A stretch of 64,000 nt of DNA from Marinobacter halodurans (GTDB lineage: Bacteria; Pseudomonadota; Gammaproteobacteria; Pseudomonadales; Oleiphilaceae). The first letter of the stretch is position 1. The number at the start of each line of letters is the position of its first letter. A program made the position numbers and the translations under genes. Where the stretch lies: NCBI RefSeq assembly GCF_004327985.1, contig NZ_SJDL01000021.1, forward strand, positions 1-64,000, read 5' to 3'. The notes under the pieces were generated by a model. It saw nothing but the letters and a program-made list of their open reading frames with translations, ran no database searches and was not told where the DNA came from. Below are positions 16,360-33,667 of this stretch, one piece after another.

Positions 16360-16916
16360 CCACGCTACGAATTTACCGCGAGCAACAGCCGGATCAGCCG
16401 AAGGTTGTGACCGACGACCCGAGCGACATCCAGCGTCTGCTGGAGGAGCAGGGCGTCCGCTTCGAACAGTGGCCGACCCGCGATCTGCCGGCCGACGCTT
16501 CCCAGGACGCCATCCTGGAGGCGTACGCCGATGAAGTCGCACGGCTGACAGACGAGTGCGGCTTCCAGACCGCCGATGTGGTCAGCCTGAGCGCCGACAA
16601 CCCCAACAAGGATGCGGCACGCAGGAAATTCCTCGATGAGCACACCCACAGCGAGGATGAAGTCCGTTTCTTCGTGCGGGGCCAGGGGCTGTTCTACCTG
16701 CACTTCGGTGACAGGGTATACGCCATACTGTGCCAGCAGAACGACCTGATCAGCGTACCGGACGGTACCCGCCACTGGTTCGATATGGGACCGGAACCGG
16801 AATTCACCTGCATCCGCCTGTTCTCCAACCCGGACGGCTGGGTGGCCAGTTTTACCGGCGAGGATATTGCCAGCCGCCTGCCGCGATACGAGAGCATGCT
16901 GGGAGCAGCCGGATGA
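16356..16916 (+). CDS. mtnD: Acireductone dioxygenase
   Basis: A 186-residue cupin-fold metalloenzyme that oxidises acireductone to the keto acid precursor of methionine plus formate (iron form), or to a shunt product with carbon monoxide (nickel form). The metal ligands are in the segment DEHTHSEDEVRFF (two histidines and a glutamate) with a further histidine in GTRHWFDMG. Sequence does not tell which metal is used. It is translationally coupled on both sides, to mtnB and to mtnC. Confidence 0.95.
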   Translation: MTTLRIYREQQPDQPKVVTDDPSDIQRLLEEQGVRFEQWPTRDLPADASQDAILEAYADEVARLTDECGFQTADVVSLSADNPNKDAARRKFLDEHTHSEDEVRFFVRGQGLFYLHFGDRVYAILCQQNDLISVPDGTRHWFDMGPEPEFTCIRLFSNPDGWVASFTGEDIASRLPRYESMLGAAG

Positions 16917-17605
16917 TTCGCGTCATCCTGACGGACATCGAGGGCACCACCAGCTCCATCAGCTTCGTGCACGATGTCCTGTTCCCATATGCCGCCGAAC
17001 ACATGGCGGCGTTCGTGCGGGAGCGGGCGGATGACCCGGCGGTGCGGGAGCAACTGGATGCGGTAGCCCGGGAAACCGGAACCGACGCCCGCGATCTGGA
17101 GGCGTTGGTTACGGTGCTGCAGGGCTGGATCGACGAGGACCGCAAGGCCACACCGCTGAAGGCCCTGCAGGGCATGATCTGGGAAAAGGGCTATCGCGAC
17201 GGCGACTTCCAGGGCCACGTCTATGACGATGCGGCCGGGAAGCTGCGTGAATGGCACGATCGCGGTTTGCGCCTGTACGTGTATTCGTCCGGTTCCGTGC
17301 AGGCCCAGAAGCTGATCTACGGCTTCAGTCGGTGTGGTGACCTGACGCCGTTTTTCAGTGGCTACTTCGATACCCGGATCGGCGCCAAGCGCGAAACCGC
17401 GGCGTATCAGGCGATCCTGGATGACCTGGGTGTCGAGCCCGAGACGGTCCTGTTCCTGTCGGATGTGACCGCGGAGCTGGATGCGGCGTCTGAAGCCGGC
17501 ATGGAGACCATCCTGTTGGTCCGTGATGGCGATGCGCCGCAGACCGACTACCGGGTTGCCCGCGACTTCGACGAGGTCGACGGACTGATGAACACAATCG
17601 ACTGA
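16913..17605 (+). CDS. mtnC: Enolase-phosphatase E1
   Basis: A 230-residue HAD-superfamily bifunctional enolase/phosphatase of methionine salvage, converting the diketo acid phosphate to acireductone. The HAD motif I is TDIEGTTSS (residues 7-15), motif II lies in YVYSSGSVQAQK and motif III/IV in LFLSDVTAELDAA. The ATG at 16913 overlaps the mtnD stop (ATGA); a longer upstream frame from 16730 would lie within mtnD and is rejected. In the pathway MtnC acts between MtnB and MtnD, so gene order here is B-D-C rather than pathway order. Confidence 0.95.
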   Translation: MIRVILTDIEGTTSSISFVHDVLFPYAAEHMAAFVRERADDPAVREQLDAVARETGTDARDLEALVTVLQGWIDEDRKATPLKALQGMIWEKGYRDGDFQGHVYDDAAGKLREWHDRGLRLYVYSSGSVQAQKLIYGFSRCGDLTPFFSGYFDTRIGAKRETAAYQAILDDLGVEPETVLFLSDVTAELDAASEAGMETILLVRDGDAPQTDYRVARDFDEVDGLMNTID

Positions 17606-17611
17606 TACCGG

Positions 17612-17650
17612 GGCGGGCTTATTCGGCCCGCCTTCTGCACTTTTTCTCCT
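17612..17650 (+). terminator. Terminator after mtnC
   Basis: GGCGGGC (17612-17618) pairs with GCCCGCC (17626-17632) around a 7-base loop. The tail is TT followed by a later T-run (CTTTTTCTCC), so termination may be imperfect. Confidence 0.6.
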
Positions 17651-17697
17651 TTCCCTGCGTACACTTGGCTCAGACACCTGCTTTCGGGGCTGATGCA

Positions 17698-18756
17698 TTG
17701 CGCGCGACGACGATGATCCTCATTTCGGTTTTGGCCAGTCTGCTGGCGGGCTGCAATCCGTTCTCGGCGCCGGACGCCATGATGGACGAGTATGTCGATC
17801 GGGTAGCCCGCGTCCTGGACGAAGGCACACACTTGTCCAGCGTACCCCTGGCGGACCTGTTTCCCCGACGCCGGGAGCGGCGGCTGGAGATGCCGAGGCT
17901 GGAGCTGGACATGCTGGATTTCCTGTCTCTATACGGGTGTGACCTGCAGGTGGTCGTCGGCGAACGCAACTCCGGCCTGGGGCGGGTGATGCAGCCGGTC
18001 AACGTATTGCGCTACGAATTGCGCTTCATCAATGCCGCGCGGGATTGCCTGCCCAAGCTGGCAGACGACAGGGAACTGTACGCCTCGGTGAAACAGGCCC
18101 GTGAAGCCAAACTGGAAAGCCTGCCGATCGCCATCTGGAACGCCACCTGGGCCACGGAGGAGATTGAGCAACTCTTTACCCGGACGGAAGGTCCGCTACC
18201 GATGGACGCCAGCGGCGAGATGGTGGCGGATCTATCCGCCGATCTCGGCCTGCTGAACGACCGGCTTGCGGCCATCGAGTCGGGCGATATGAGTATCGAT
18301 CTGGGCTTTCTGGGCGGTGTGCACCAACGCTGGCAGGCGGAAAACCGGATGGGGCAACTGATCAAGAGCGCCCTGTTGCTCACCACGCGCCTGAACGACG
18401 CGGCGGACCTGGTCGAGCAGCGACTGGCGGATCATCCGCTGTGTCTGAATGGTCAAACGAACAATGACGCGGATATCGCCAGGAACATGTTCTTCAAGAT
18501 CTACGCGGGGAAAGTCCAGCCCTACCTGGCGGCCGTGGAACAGGCGCGGCAGTCACTGGTGCCGGGTTTCGAGGAACTGGGTCGCAGCCAGATGGCGGTG
18601 ATGCCCGAGGGTTTCAAGGCCTATTTCAAGCGCTATATCAGCCAGCAGGGGCCGGACAGTCTCTGGCGGCAATTCGATGAGGCCATCGCCCGACATACCA
18701 GGCAATGGCAGATCCTGCTAAAACAGTGCGGGATGTCGCCCGGCGCGGCGTCCTGA
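17698..18756 (+). CDS. DUF3080-family lipoprotein
   Basis: A protein of about 352 residues that resembles the DUF3080 family of unknown function. A type II signal peptide ends in the lipobox LLAGC, so it is probably an envelope lipoprotein. The body is mainly helical with conserved-looking segments FLSLYGCDLQ and LNVLRYELRF-like residues near 100, plus several cysteines. The start is uncertain: TTG at 17698 has GGGGC at suitable spacing and gives a basic residue ahead of the hydrophobic core; TTG 17665 and ATG 17713 are alternatives. It stops six bases before the convergent ATPase gene. Confidence 0.75.
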   Translation: MRATTMILISVLASLLAGCNPFSAPDAMMDEYVDRVARVLDEGTHLSSVPLADLFPRRRERRLEMPRLELDMLDFLSLYGCDLQVVVGERNSGLGRVMQPVNVLRYELRFINAARDCLPKLADDRELYASVKQAREAKLESLPIAIWNATWATEEIEQLFTRTEGPLPMDASGEMVADLSADLGLLNDRLAAIESGDMSIDLGFLGGVHQRWQAENRMGQLIKSALLLTTRLNDAADLVEQRLADHPLCLNGQTNNDADIARNMFFKIYAGKVQPYLAAVEQARQSLVPGFEELGRSQMAVMPEGFKAYFKRYISQQGPDSLWRQFDEAIARHTRQWQILLKQCGMSPGAAS

Positions 18757-18762
18757 TCCGGG

Positions 18763-20544
18763 TCAGCGCTGGCTTTCCGGTGTGACCCGCAGGATCTCCT
18801 CGATGGTCGTGGAGCCGGCGGCAATCTTCTGGGCGCCGCTCAGGCGCAGCGACCGCATGCCGTCCTTGTAGGCATCGATCCGCAATTGCTCCAGGTCGCA
18901 GGATTCGTCCACGCGCTGGCGCAGGGCGGGGGAGAGCTGCAGGATCTCGTAGACCCCGGCCCGGCCGCGATACCCCGTGTTGCGGCATTCCAGGCAGCCG
19001 CCCGGCGCATAGACTTCCGTGGGCTTGGGCGCCTTCCAGGGGCGGGTCAGGCTGGCCCAGGCTTTCTCGTTGATCTGCGCGGGTTGCTTGCAACTGGGGC
19101 AAAGCGTCCGTACCAGACGCTGGGCCATGACCCCCAGCACCGTCGCCCGAATCAGGTAAGGCGGAATACCCAGCTCGATCAGGCGGGTGATGGCACTGGG
19201 CGCATCGTTGGTGTGCAGGGTGGACAGCACCAGGTGGCCGGTCAGCGCCGCCTGGACCGCCATCTCGGCGGTTTCCAGGTCACGGATCTCACCCACCATG
19301 ATGATGTCCGGATCCTGCCGCAGCAGGGCCCGGACTCCGGAAGCAAAGGTCAGGTCGATGCCGTGCTGGACCTGCATCTGGTTGAAGGCCGGCTCCACCA
19401 TCTCGATCGGATCCTCGATGGTGCAGATGTTGACTTCCGGCGTGGCCAGTTGCTTCAGGGTCGAGTAGAGCGTGGTGGTCTTGCCCGAACCGGTGGGGCC
19501 GGTGACCAGCACGATGCCGTGGGGCTGGCCGGTCATCTCGTTCCAGCGCTGGATATCGTCCTTGCCGAAGCCGAGCTGGTCAAAGCTCTTGAGCAGGACC
19601 TCCGGATCGAAAATCCGCATGACCATCTTCTCGCCAAAAGCCGTGGGCATGGTGGCCAGACGCAGCTCCACCTCGCTGTTGTCCGGCTTGCGGGTCTTGA
19701 TGCGGCCGTCCTGGGGCTTGCGCTTTTCGGCGACGTTCAGGCGGCCGAGGATCTTCAGGCGGCTGACCACGGCAACACCGACCTGGTCGGGGAACTCATA
19801 GACGTTGTGCAGCACGCCGTCGATACGGAACCGAACCTGGGAGATATTCCGGCGGGGTTCGATGTGAATATCGCTGGCGCGTTGCTCGAAGGCGTACTGC
19901 AACAGCCAGTCGACGATCTTGACCACGTGCTGATCGTTGGCGTCCGGGCTTTTGTCGTCGCCCAGGTCCAGCAACTGTTCGAAGTTGTGGATGTTGCCGC
20001 CGCCCTGGCCGGCACTGCCGCTGGCTTTGCTGACCGAGCTGGCCAACTGGTAGAACTCGACAGTGAAGCGCCGGATGTCTTCCGGGTTGGCAACGACGCG
20101 CTTGATGTCCTTTTTCAGGACGTGGCGCAGGTTGGCTTCCCAGTCACCCTTGAACGGTTCGGCGCTGGCGATCCAGACTTCCTCGGGGTATATCTCCACT
20201 GCCAGGATATTGTGGCGCTGGGCAAAGGCGAACGACATGACCCGCGCGACGCCGGGGGCGTCGATCTTCAGGGGATCGATGTGGTAATAACGCTGGTTGG
20301 CCCAGTTGGCGAGCCATTCGGTGAGCCGGTCCAGATCCAGGGTGCGCCCGGTTTTCTGGCTGGTCAGCCCGGCAATCGCGACCACTTCCAGGGGGTGGCG
20401 CTTGTTGGAATCCGCGCCCAGGTTGGCGGTCAGTACGCGCTCGGCGTCTTCCTGGGTGATCTGCCCGTCGTCCACCAGGGCCGTGCAGATGTCCCGAAGA
20501 GTCAGCGTGGCGCGTGGCGGAGCGGCAAGGGTGGTGGTCGACAT
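18763..20544 (-). CDS. Orphan GspE/PilB-type secretion ATPase
   Basis: About 593 residues. An N-terminal MshEN/GspE-N-like domain (about 20-170) precedes a linker and an AAA+-like secretion ATPase. Walker A is GPTGSGKTTT near residue 350, the aspartate box and Walker B region include IMVGEIRDLETAE, and a tetracysteine zinc site (CPSCK and CLEC) lies near 465-505. It is full length and looks catalytically intact. No other pilus or type II secretion genes are near it: neighbours are a DUF3080 lipoprotein and DUF2069. Such orphans exist in Pseudomonas-like genomes. It may serve a type IV pilus or secretion system encoded elsewhere. The ATG at 20544 is preferred over a TTG six bases upstream. Confidence 0.92.
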   Translation of the reverse strand: MSTTTLAAPPRATLTLRDICTALVDDGQITQEDAERVLTANLGADSNKRHPLEVVAIAGLTSQKTGRTLDLDRLTEWLANWANQRYYHIDPLKIDAPGVARVMSFAFAQRHNILAVEIYPEEVWIASAEPFKGDWEANLRHVLKKDIKRVVANPEDIRRFTVEFYQLASSVSKASGSAGQGGGNIHNFEQLLDLGDDKSPDANDQHVVKIVDWLLQYAFEQRASDIHIEPRRNISQVRFRIDGVLHNVYEFPDQVGVAVVSRLKILGRLNVAEKRKPQDGRIKTRKPDNSEVELRLATMPTAFGEKMVMRIFDPEVLLKSFDQLGFGKDDIQRWNEMTGQPHGIVLVTGPTGSGKTTTLYSTLKQLATPEVNICTIEDPIEMVEPAFNQMQVQHGIDLTFASGVRALLRQDPDIIMVGEIRDLETAEMAVQAALTGHLVLSTLHTNDAPSAITRLIELGIPPYLIRATVLGVMAQRLVRTLCPSCKQPAQINEKAWASLTRPWKAPKPTEVYAPGGCLECRNTGYRGRAGVYEILQLSPALRQRVDESCDLEQLRIDAYKDGMRSLRLSGAQKIAAGSTTIEEILRVTPESQR

Positions 20545-20551
20545 AGGCAAA

Positions 20552-20905
20552 CTACTCGGGCCGGTTGGTTTTCAGATGCACCATAGCAGAAACGAACAGC
20601 AGGAGTGTGACCAGGGCATTGATACTGGGCACCACCGCCCCCTGTGTCAGCCAGGCGCTGACCGTGAACTGGGTGAAATAGAAGATCAGCACGAAACTCA
20701 GCCAGATCAGCCCCCGGTTATCACCGCGGATCACGATGGGGATGAACAACAGCAGGGGCACCAGCTTGACCGTCAGCACCAACGGCAGGGACAGCGCCGG
20801 ATCCGGCGCCGGCCAGAAGGTGGTCAGGACCAGGAGCGCCAGTAGCAGGCCGTAGAGCACCTGACAGAGTAGGCGGGTATGGCGGGCTCGCGCCGAATGC
20901 AGCAT
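20552..20905 (-). CDS. DUF2069 small membrane protein
   Basis: A 117-residue protein with four hydrophobic helices, matching the DUF2069 family of predicted inner-membrane proteins of unknown function. The start at 20905 is preceded by GAGGTG; a longer frame to 20968 would overlap the upstream WrbA-like gene. It follows that gene by only 8 bases, and the order WrbA-like then DUF2069 recurs in gammaproteobacteria, but no functional link is known to me. Confidence 0.85.
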   Translation of the reverse strand: MLHSARARHTRLLCQVLYGLLLALLVLTTFWPAPDPALSLPLVLTVKLVPLLLFIPIVIRGDNRGLIWLSFVLIFYFTQFTVSAWLTQGAVVPSINALVTLLLFVSAMVHLKTNRPE

Positions 20906-20913
20906 CGTCACCT

Positions 20914-21880
<967 letters not shown>

Positions 21881-21954
21881 TGTGCTGGCCTCGAATTCCG
21901 GGTTCTCATGATCGGCGTTAGCATTGGAAGGGTAGTCTAACAGGAGGGATGCGT

Positions 21955-22407
21955 TTGCAGTACATTCAACGGTTTATCCCGATAGGTCTGGTACTGGCGG
22001 GTGCCTTGGTACTGTCCGGCTGCAACCGTCCCAGCTTCCAGGATGCCCAGGGACAGACCCTGGACTGGTCCAGCCTCCGTGGCCAGTGGGTCGTGGTGAA
22101 CTACTGGGCCGAGTGGTGCAAGCCCTGTCGCGAGGAAATTCCCGAGCTGAACCAACTGGACCAGTCGCCGGAGGTGACCGTGCTGGGGGTCAATTTCGAC
22201 GGCATCACCGGTGAACCATTGCGCGCCGTGGCTGACAAGATGCAGATCCGCTTCCGCCTGCTGGCGGAGGATCCGGGACCGGCGCTCGACTGGAAGCAGC
22301 CGGTCGGTCTGCCCGCGTCCTTTATCGTCACGCCCGAGGGCAAGCTGCTGGAAGCCCGGTTCGGCGCCCAGACCGAAGACGGTCTCAGGGCGTTGATGGA
22401 TCTCTGA
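21955..22407 (+). CDS. TlpA-like thioredoxin-fold lipoprotein
   Basis: A protein of about 150 residues. A signal peptide ends in the lipobox VLSGC, then a TlpA/ResA-type thioredoxin fold with the active site WCKPC (cysteines 55 and 58) and the cis-proline segment VGLPASFIV. It is probably an envelope-anchored thiol reductant. The start is unusual: AGGAGG at 21942-21947 touches an ATG at 21949, leaving almost no spacing, whereas TTG at 21955 is seven bases away, in frame and ideally spaced. I therefore prefer TTG; the ATG would add two residues. Confidence 0.9.
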   Translation: MQYIQRFIPIGLVLAGALVLSGCNRPSFQDAQGQTLDWSSLRGQWVVVNYWAEWCKPCREEIPELNQLDQSPEVTVLGVNFDGITGEPLRAVADKMQIRFRLLAEDPGPALDWKQPVGLPASFIVTPEGKLLEARFGAQTEDGLRALMDL

Positions 22408-22543
22408 AACGCGCCGGATTCCTGAGTGGTCCGATGCCGCATGCGATCGGATCGATTGACGGAAATCAAGGGCGAATTGTCGCGGCAGCGCTGTTAGAAT
22501 TTGCCTTTGATTGTTGACCCAAACAGAGCCTGATTTGCAGCCC

Positions 22544-26032
<3,489 letters not shown>

Positions 26033-26185
26033 TGTGTATAGCGCAAGCGGGTTCGGACGAGCCGGGTTATACCAATGTCCGCTTTTTATAGGCATTCGGG
26101 CCTGTTAGGTTCCCTACATGACACTGGAATGGGTGTCCCGATACCGGTTTAGACGGGACACGAGAGCCAACGACGACGGAAGATC

Positions 26186-27139
26186 ATGAATCCCAACTAC
26201 CTGGATTTCGAACAGCCTATTGCCGACCTGGAAGCCAAGATCGAAGAGCTGCGCCTGGTTGGTAACGACAGCGAACTGAACATCACCGACGAAATCAGTC
26301 GCCTCAAGAACAAGAGCGTCAGCCTTACGGAGAACATCTTCTCCAGCCTGACGTCCTGGGACATCGCCCGGCTGGCGCGTCATCCCCGGCGCCCGTACAC
26401 GCTGGACTACATCGAGATGATGCTCGACGATTTCGATGAGTTCCACGGTGACCGCAAGTACGCCGACGACCTCTCGATCGTGGGTGGTACGGCTCGGCTT
26501 GACGGCCAGCCGGTGATGGTCATCGGTCATCAGAAGGGACGTGAAGTCAAGGACAAGGTCAAGCGCAATTTCGGGATGCCCCGGCCGGAGGGCTACCGTA
26601 AGGCCCTGCGTCTTATGGAGATGGCCGAGCGCTTCCGCATGCCGATCCTGACCTTTATCGACACGCCGGGCGCCTACCCGGGCATCGGTGCCGAAGAGCG
26701 GGGCCAGAGTGAAGCCATCGCCTACAACCTGGCGGTGATGTCGCGCCTGAAGACCCCGGTGATCGCCACGGTGATCGGCGAGGGTGGTTCCGGCGGGGCG
26801 CTGGCCATCGGTGTCTGTGACCGCCTCTACATGCTCCAGTATTCCACGTACTCGGTGATTTCACCGGAAGGCTGCGCCTCCATTCTCTGGAAGAGCGCCG
26901 AGTACGCCGCCCAGGCTGCCGAGGCCATGGGGGTAACGGCCAGCCGGTTGAAGGAACTCAACCTGGCGGACGTAGTGATTCCCGAGCCGCTGGGAGGCGC
27001 CCATCGCTCGCCGGAAGAGATGGCGAAAGCGCTCAAGGCCCAGTTGAAATCCGGCCTGGCCGAACTGTGTGCGCTGGAAACGGACGACCTGGTCGATCAG
27101 CGCTATGAGCGCCTGACCGCCTATGACTCCGGCCGGTAA
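26186..27139 (+). CDS. accA: Acetyl-CoA carboxylase carboxyltransferase alpha subunit
   Basis: A 317-residue subunit of the carboxyltransferase that makes malonyl-CoA for fatty acid synthesis, acting with AccD and biotinylated AccB. The N-terminal helical segment [17 protein letters not shown] and the crotonase-fold motifs [26 protein letters not shown] and [13 protein letters not shown] are all present. Length is normal. Its last 17 bases overlap the start of tilS in another frame, a junction common in gammaproteobacteria. Confidence 0.97.
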   Translation: MNPNYLDFEQPIADLEAKIEELRLVGNDSELNITDEISRLKNKSVSLTENIFSSLTSWDIARLARHPRRPYTLDYIEMMLDDFDEFHGDRKYADDLSIVGGTARLDGQPVMVIGHQKGREVKDKVKRNFGMPRPEGYRKALRLMEMAERFRMPILTFIDTPGAYPGIGAEERGQSEAIAYNLAVMSRLKTPVIATVIGEGGSGGALAIGVCDRLYMLQYSTYSVISPEGCASILWKSAEYAAQAAEAMGVTASRLKELNLADVVIPEPLGGAHRSPEEMAKALKAQLKSGLAELCALETDDLVDQRYERLTAYDSGR

Positions 27140-28445
27140 CCGGCTCGATCCTTCGACATGGCCTGCGGCATTGCGGCAGGCCATGTCATCCCTCCCCGAC
27201 TCTTCACGCATGGTGGTTGCCCTCAGCGGTGGCCTGGATTCCGTTTTCCTCCTGAATGCAGCGGCATCCTGGTTTGCCGATCGTGACGACTGTACCGTCA
27301 GTGCCTTGCATGTGAACCACCAACTGCAGCCAGCGGCCCGGGATATGGCGGAGTACAGCCGGTTGGCCTGTGACGCCCTGGGTGTGCAACTGGTGCAGGT
27401 TCGTGTGGACGTCAGCGATGGCGACAGTATCGAGAACGAAGCCCGCAAGGCCCGTTACCGGGCGTTCGAGCAGCACCTTCAGCCGGACGACTGCCTGTTG
27501 ATGGCCCATCATGCGGACGACCAGGCTGAAACCGTGTTGTTTCGCCTGGTACGGGGCAGCGGTGTGCGGGGCCTGGCCGGCATGCCGCAGAGCCGCGAAC
27601 TGGGAGCGGGGCACCTGTGTCGCCCGCTGTTGGGGCTGGAGCGGCGTGACATCGAGGCACTTGCCGGGTCATGGGGGCTGCAATGGTTCGACGATCCCAC
27701 CAATGCGGAAACCGGCTTCGATCGCAACTATCTCCGGCACCAGGTACTGGCACCGCTGGTGCACCGCTGGCCGGGAGTGCTCGGCAGTATTGGCCGGGCG
27801 GCCCGGCAATGCGATGAAGCCAGCCAACTGACGGCCCGTCTGGCGGCCTTGCAGCGCCGGGAGATCGAGGACGGCCAGGGGCGCCTGTCGGTCTCCGGGC
27901 TGGTCGCGCTGGATGATCTGCCGGCACAGAAAAATCTGCTACGCTGGTGGTTGATTGATTGCGGATACGAACCACCGCCGGCGGCCCGGTTGGAGCAGGC
28001 CCTTACCGATTTGCTGTACGCCGGGCAGGACCGGGAGCCGGAGTTGCGTGGCGAGGGCTATCACCTCCGGCGCTACCGGGAGCGGCTGTATTGCCTGCGC
28101 GACAAATTCGATGAGCCGGTGTCTCCCGCGACCTGGGTCACCAGTGAGCGTTTGTCCTGGGCCGGCGGCGAAGTCAGGGCGATCGGGGGCGGGCGTTGCC
28201 TGACCCTGACCGTGACGGCACGGGCCGGCGGTGAACGTCTTCGGCCCGTACCGGGTGGCCCCAGCCGGCCACTGAAGAAATGGCTGCAGGAGCAGGGCGT
28301 GCCGCCCTGGGAGCGGGACCGTATCCCGCTGATCTGGCAGGACGGAGAACTGATGGCTGTCGGCGATCTGTGGGTTTCCCCTACACTTGTGGAGGCCACT
28401 GGCGTCGCGTCATGGCGGATTGTCTGGGAGCGGGATTGTCGTTGA
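27123..28445 (+). CDS. tilS: tRNA(Ile)-lysidine synthetase
   Basis: A 440-residue N-type ATP pyrophosphatase that converts C34 of the AUA-decoding tRNA-Ile to lysidine. The PP-loop is SGGLDS near residue 36, with further conserved segments [15 protein letters not shown] and [13 protein letters not shown] TilS-specific substrate-binding domain follows and a C-terminal domain ends with [20 protein letters not shown]. It overlaps the end of accA. Its stop codon lies within the -35 element of the likely pyrG promoter. Confidence 0.95.
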   Translation: MTPAGNRLDPSTWPAALRQAMSSLPDSSRMVVALSGGLDSVFLLNAAASWFADRDDCTVSALHVNHQLQPAARDMAEYSRLACDALGVQLVQVRVDVSDGDSIENEARKARYRAFEQHLQPDDCLLMAHHADDQAETVLFRLVRGSGVRGLAGMPQSRELGAGHLCRPLLGLERRDIEALAGSWGLQWFDDPTNAETGFDRNYLRHQVLAPLVHRWPGVLGSIGRAARQCDEASQLTARLAALQRREIEDGQGRLSVSGLVALDDLPAQKNLLRWWLIDCGYEPPPAARLEQALTDLLYAGQDREPELRGEGYHLRRYRERLYCLRDKFDEPVSPATWVTSERLSWAGGEVRAIGGGRCLTLTVTARAGGERLRPVPGGPSRPLKKWLQEQGVPPWERDRIPLIWQDGELMAVGDLWVSPTLVEATGVASWRIVWERDCR

Positions 28446-28470
28446 GTAAGCGGGGGCCTTCTGGTATTCT
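28442..28470 (+). promoter_or_regulatory. Probable pyrG promoter
   Basis: TTGAGT (28442-28447), 17 bases, TATTCT (28465-28470). The -35 overlaps the tilS stop codon. The transcript would begin near 28477, about 60 bases ahead of pyrG. Confidence 0.5.
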
Positions 28471-28490
28471 GGCGTCCCATCTTGAGATGA

Positions 28491-31078
<2,588 letters not shown>

Positions 31079-31131
31079 TATTTCCCAATCCTGAATTTTC
31101 CAATTCCGATAAATCTAAATTCTGGAGATAA

Positions 31132-32430
<1,299 letters not shown>

Positions 32431-32481
32431 GCTGGCGGCACAGCGCCCGGCCAGACCGGTTACCGGGCGTGTTGCACAGGA

Positions 32482-32510
32482 AGGCTCAGGTGTAAAATCT
32501 GGGCCTTTTT
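32482..32510 (+). terminator. Terminator after eno
   Basis: AGGCTCAG (32482-32489) pairs with CTGGGCCT (32499-32506), with one G-T pair, around a 9-base loop. A T-run at 32506-32510 follows. A 7-bp hairpin (CGCCCGG/CCGGGCG) lies shortly before it, near 32447-32469. Confidence 0.75.
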
Positions 32511-32610
32511 GTCAGATCAGGCCAGGTTGGGCCGTGCATCTTTATTTTTGCGTGGTTCCGTAATCGCGCCTGGCTGATTTTTAGGCTAGACTTCGGTGGA
32601 AGTTCATAAT

Positions 32611-32637
32611 GCAGCGCGCTGATTGTGCGCTGTTTTT
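32611..32637 (+). terminator. Terminator or attenuator just before ftsB
   Basis: CAGCGC (32612-32617) pairs with GCGCTG (32627-32632), followed by five T residues (32633-32637). It ends only 20 bases before the ftsB start, so it may attenuate ftsB-ispD transcription. Confidence 0.6.
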
Positions 32638-32657
32638 GTCTCTATCAGGGTTTGTTC

Positions 32658-32930
32658 ATGAAAGTGTTGTGGGCTGTCATGGCTGTATTCATCGTTCTTC
32701 TGCAGGCGCGCCTGTGGATCGGCGAGGGCAGTTTTGCGCAAGTCTGGCAGCTGCAGCAGAAGATTGAAGCCCAGAAAGCCGAGAATGGCACGCTGGCGGA
32801 TCGCAACGAACGACTCTATGCCGAAGTGCGCAACCTGCGCAGCGGCAAGGGCGCGATCGAAGAGCGCGCGCGCATGAATCTCGGCCTGATTCGCGAAGAT
32901 GAAACCTTCTTCCTGGTGGTCGATCCCTGA
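32658..32930 (+). CDS. ftsB: Cell division protein FtsB
   Basis: A 90-residue bitopic membrane protein of the divisome. A short N-terminus is followed by one membrane helix (about 3-20) and a leucine-zipper-like coiled coil (about 28-65) with the FtsB-typical NGTLADRNERLYAEVRNLR and a C-terminal EERARMNLGLIR. It forms a complex with FtsL and FtsQ. The ATG at 32658 follows AGGG; the longer frame from 32625 would start inside the hairpin. ispD follows 29 bases later, the usual gene order. Confidence 0.93.
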   Translation: MKVLWAVMAVFIVLLQARLWIGEGSFAQVWQLQQKIEAQKAENGTLADRNERLYAEVRNLRSGKGAIEERARMNLGLIREDETFFLVVDP

Positions 32931-32959
32931 TCTTCAACCGGGCCCCTTCGGATAGTTCC

Positions 32960-33667
32960 ATGACGCAACGGCAATACTGGCTTGTGGTTCCTGCCGCGGG
33001 CATCGGGCAGCGCATGCAGGCCGACCGCCCGAAGCAGTATCTGCAACTCAGGCAGCGCTATATTCTGGATATCACCCTGTCCCGTCTTTTGGACACCGGC
33101 CTGTTTGCGGGGGCCATGGTGCCTCTGCATCCTGACGACCGCTGGTTCGTCGGCAGTGACAGCGCCTCTGACGCCCGCATCCTCACCTGTACCGGCGGCG
33201 GCGACCGTTCCGACTCCGTTCTGTCCGGGCTGGATGCACTGGCCGGCAGGTTGTCCGATGACGACTGGGTGCTGGTTCATGATGTGGCTCGTCCCTGTGT
33301 CGCGGCCGAGGATATCCGGCGGCTGATTGTCGGCCTGGGGGAGGGCGATATCGGGGGGCTGCTGGCGGCGCCGGTCTCGGATACCATCAAGCGTCAGGCT
33401 GCTGACGCCGACTCGGTCTCGGAGACGGTCGATCGCCGCGCCCTGTGGCGTGCCTTTACGCCCCAGCAATTCCGCTATGGCCTGCTGCGCACCGCACTTG
33501 GGCGGGCCCGGGATCGCGGGGTTGCGGTGACCGACGAATCGTCGGCCCTGGAGGCCATGGGATACGCACCGAAGCTGGTCCGCGGCCGGACCGACAACAT
33601 CAAGATTACCGTGCCCGAGGACCTTCCGCTGGCGGGCTGGATACTGGATCAACTGGAACACAAATGA
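32960..33667 (+). CDS. ispD: 2-C-methyl-D-erythritol 4-phosphate cytidylyltransferase
   Basis: A 235-residue enzyme of the MEP isoprenoid pathway that attaches CMP to methylerythritol phosphate. The nucleotide-binding start is [11 protein letters not shown] followed by [31 protein letters not shown] and the C-terminal [14 protein letters not shown] match the family. Its TGA overlaps the ispF ATG at 33664-33667, coupling the two genes. Confidence 0.96.
   Translation: MTQRQYWLVVPAAGIGQRMQADRPKQYLQLRQRYILDITLSRLLDTGLFAGAMVPLHPDDRWFVGSDSASDARILTCTGGGDRSDSVLSGLDALAGRLSDDDWVLVHDVARPCVAAEDIRRLIVGLGEGDIGGLLAAPVSDTIKRQAADADSVSETVDRRALWRAFTPQQFRYGLLRTALGRARDRGVAVTDESSALEAMGYAPKLVRGRTDNIKITVPEDLPLAGWILDQLEHK

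Noticed and set aside
18886-20586. Long plus-strand frame opposite the secretion ATPase
   Set aside because: The ATPase on the minus strand has full Walker and zinc motifs; the plus frame has none.
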